In this document: piece by piece, positions 62,652-64,000 of the stretch
Layout of the letters: each line of letters starts with the position of its first letter
Numbering within the stretch: position 1 is the first letter of the stretch
Assembly: GCA_030789695.1 (NCBI GenBank)
Contig: CM061139.1
Span: 201,101,641 to 201,165,640 of the forward strand
DNA: 64,000 bases
Direction: 5' to 3'
Origin: Scilla litardierei
Taxonomy: Eukaryota > Streptophyta > Magnoliopsida > Asparagales > Asparagaceae
The notes under the pieces: generated by a model
The model's database searches: none
What the model saw: only the letters and a program-made list of their open reading frames with translations
What the model was told of the DNA's origin: nothing
Position numbers and translations under genes: made by a program

Positions 62652-63839
62652 TGAGATACAGATAGTATTGGTTTTTTTATTTGTTCATTTGCTAATATAA
62701 TGAGGTAAAGATTGTAATAAGTATCATATATTCTTCTGTGCATGCATTTCATTTTCCAATAAGGACATGTAATGAAATAGTATTCTCAATGAACAACTTT
62801 TTAGTTTTTCAAATGTCTGTTAACATCCTTGGAATCATAGGTTCTCTATATCAATCATATTCAAAGTTTATCATAAGTTTATATTAACATATTGTTGTGA
62901 AAAAATTGTTCCTTAAATTAACAGATTCATAATGTGAAAGAAAGATGATTAGCAATGCGATACTCTGAATGAATGTATGACAATATGATAATAGCATGCC
63001 TTCACCACATAGGTATGCAACACCCAGCAATACATTCTTGGAATAGAGTTTAATATTGTTTTGTAAATGAACCGCGCAATACATTCTTGCAACACCCAGC
63101 AATAGATTCTTGCAATACATTCATTTTGGTTTATAGAGCAAGGATTTTATTGTTTTTAAATGTGAAATACCAATCGTTGATGTCAAATTCTTGACGTTGT
63201 AATTTGAGAGTAGATGACGATGTGGTATTTGAATTGATTGAAGTGAATTTTAAGGAATTATGATGAAATATATTGTCTTAATGTTGACACCTAGAGAATT
63301 TTTTTTTGATTTGATGTAGTTTTGGGGGTTACAATATGCATGTCTATAGTTAAAACATGACGTGAGGTGTATGTTCTGCTGGTTACATGGATGGTGGTTC
63401 GTGTAGAGAAGACGATGCGCGATCTCTTGATCAGGACGGACTAGATGATGCGACTCGATCAATATTGATCACAGGTGAATAATTTCAAAATGATTGAAAT
63501 TTCTTGGGATGAGCTAAATTATGGGTGATCTAAGATTTTGAGGGGGAATCGTAAATGAACCGCGCTGAAGGCGCCCGCTAATTTTTTTAACCAATTTGTT
63601 GTTCTGCATCGAAAGCGTCCGCGCCGAATTTGTTGTTCCGCGTCGAATTTGTTGTTCCGCGCTGAAGGTGCATGCACCGATTTCGTTGTTCCACGCCGAA
63701 TGCGTCCGTGTCGCTAAATATTTTTACGCTAATTTGTTGTTCCGCACAATTTTGACCGTGGAAATAATTTTTTGGGGAACAAAGATTTTGCGGGGGAAAA
63801 TCTTAAATGAACCGTGCCCGCGGGCACGGGGTATGACTA

Positions 63840-63840
<1 letters not shown>

Positions 63841-63892
<52 letters not shown>
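63841..63892. repeat. TA microsatellite at the outer end of the right arm
   Basis: About 52 bp of alternating TA directly after the Helitron CTAG. Confidence 0.95.
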
Positions 63893-63897
<5 letters not shown>

Positions 63898-63911
63898 AAA
63901 TGTTCCTAGGG

Positions 63912-63940
63912 TGACTCCTTAGATGAAATCTAAGGAGTCG
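63912..63940. other. Perfect 12-bp-stem hairpin
   Basis: gactccttagat - gaa - atctaaggagtc is a perfect inverted repeat with a 3-base loop. It may be the end of another transposon that continues past the window. The last 60 bases show nothing else. Confidence 0.6.
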
Positions 63941-64000
63941 CCCCCATTATCCCGCATATCCCACAATTTTTTTGGATTTTATTTTTCATGGGGTTGTTGT

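Larger units (their letters stand above)
32172..63840. repeat. Giant inverted repeat, arms about 15.66 kb
   Basis: Left arm 32172-47835 and right arm about 48178-63840 are reverse complements with centre near 48006. Mirror positions sum to 96012-96014 along the full length, so net length differs by only about 2 bp. The arms are not identical: I noted roughly 15-20 substitutions (for instance at 32594, 33590, 41026, 42998, 43323) and compensating 13- and 14-bp duplications. Both outer ends are Helitron 3' termini. Confidence 0.95.
48184..63840 (+). mobile_element. Giant non-autonomous Helitron, right arm
   Basis: The 5' end reads TAATAAAACAGGGATG straight out of the TA run; the expected 5' TC, present in the left arm, has been replaced by TA repeats. 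The 3' end is the 18-bp palindrome CCGTGCCCGCGGGCACGG (63812-63829), spacer ggtatga and CTAG (63837-63840), followed by T. The contents mirror the left arm. No Rep/helicase. Confidence 0.8.

Noticed and set aside
32172..63840. The giant palindrome as a simple assembly fold-back artefact
   Set aside because: The arms differ by several substitutions and by opposite 13- and 14-bp duplications, and the centre has unique sequence with its own Helitron-like termini. A folded single read would not give this. It is not excluded fully without reads.
32172..63840. A TIR-type (cut-and-paste) transposon or Polinton with 15-kb inverted repeats
   Set aside because: The ends are CTAG with an adjacent hairpin and an A/T insertion site, and no flanking target duplication is visible; no transposase, integrase or polymerase is seen. 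Helitron termini explain both ends.

Overview
The window is flowering-plant nuclear DNA. It carries a host gene with GT-AG introns and plant-type LTR retrotransposons: a Tekay-like chromovirus, short gag-only elements, and primer sites resembling initiator-Met tRNA. It also carries MITEs and a dense cluster of Helitrons. Almost everything except one host gene is transposon-derived.

Positions 1-19.4 kb hold a gene for a mitochondrial pyruvate carrier subunit (MPC2 type) on the minus strand. Four coding exons are readable (10008-9954, 9361-9263, 9128-9076, 1740-1667). They join in phase to 93 codons plus 2 bases; the short last exon was not found and may lie left of the window. A likely 5' leader exon ends at 17891, next to a promoter rich in GGCCCA/TGGGCC motifs. 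The 7.3-kb third intron contains a complete gag-only LTR element (3372-6119, TSD CAGAT) and a MITE with 8-bp TSD. The proposed leader intron contains a nested pair: LTR element A (about 11332-13730) inserted into the 5' LTR of gag-only element B (11226-16269).

From about 18.08 to 32.16 kb the DNA is a mosaic of short non-autonomous Helitrons (5' TC, 3' hairpin, CTAG or TTAG end) in both orientations. It includes a zero-gap tandem junction and a tail-to-tail pair sharing one CTAG. A 9.55-kb Ty3/gypsy chromovirus (21935-31483, two 2361-bp LTRs, TSD TAGGC) is inserted in this mosaic. Its gag-pol carries two nonsense codons and three frameshifts, plus two short in-phase intron-like insertions with GT-AG ends.

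From 32.17 to 63.84 kb there is a nearly perfect inverted duplication with arms of about 15.66 kb and a centre near 48.0 kb. Each arm has the outer (3') end of a Helitron, with an 18-bp perfect hairpin followed by CTAG, so the arms read as two giant non-autonomous Helitrons head to head. Two TA microsatellites and a roughly 230-bp third Helitron-like unit separate them. The arms carry possible captured exons and more than 10 kb of AT-rich sequence built from short words recurring in both orientations. They differ by some tens of substitutions at most, plus 13-14-bp tandem duplications unique to one arm. No Helitron Rep/helicase gene is visible. This giant Helitron palindrome is the most unusual object in the window.
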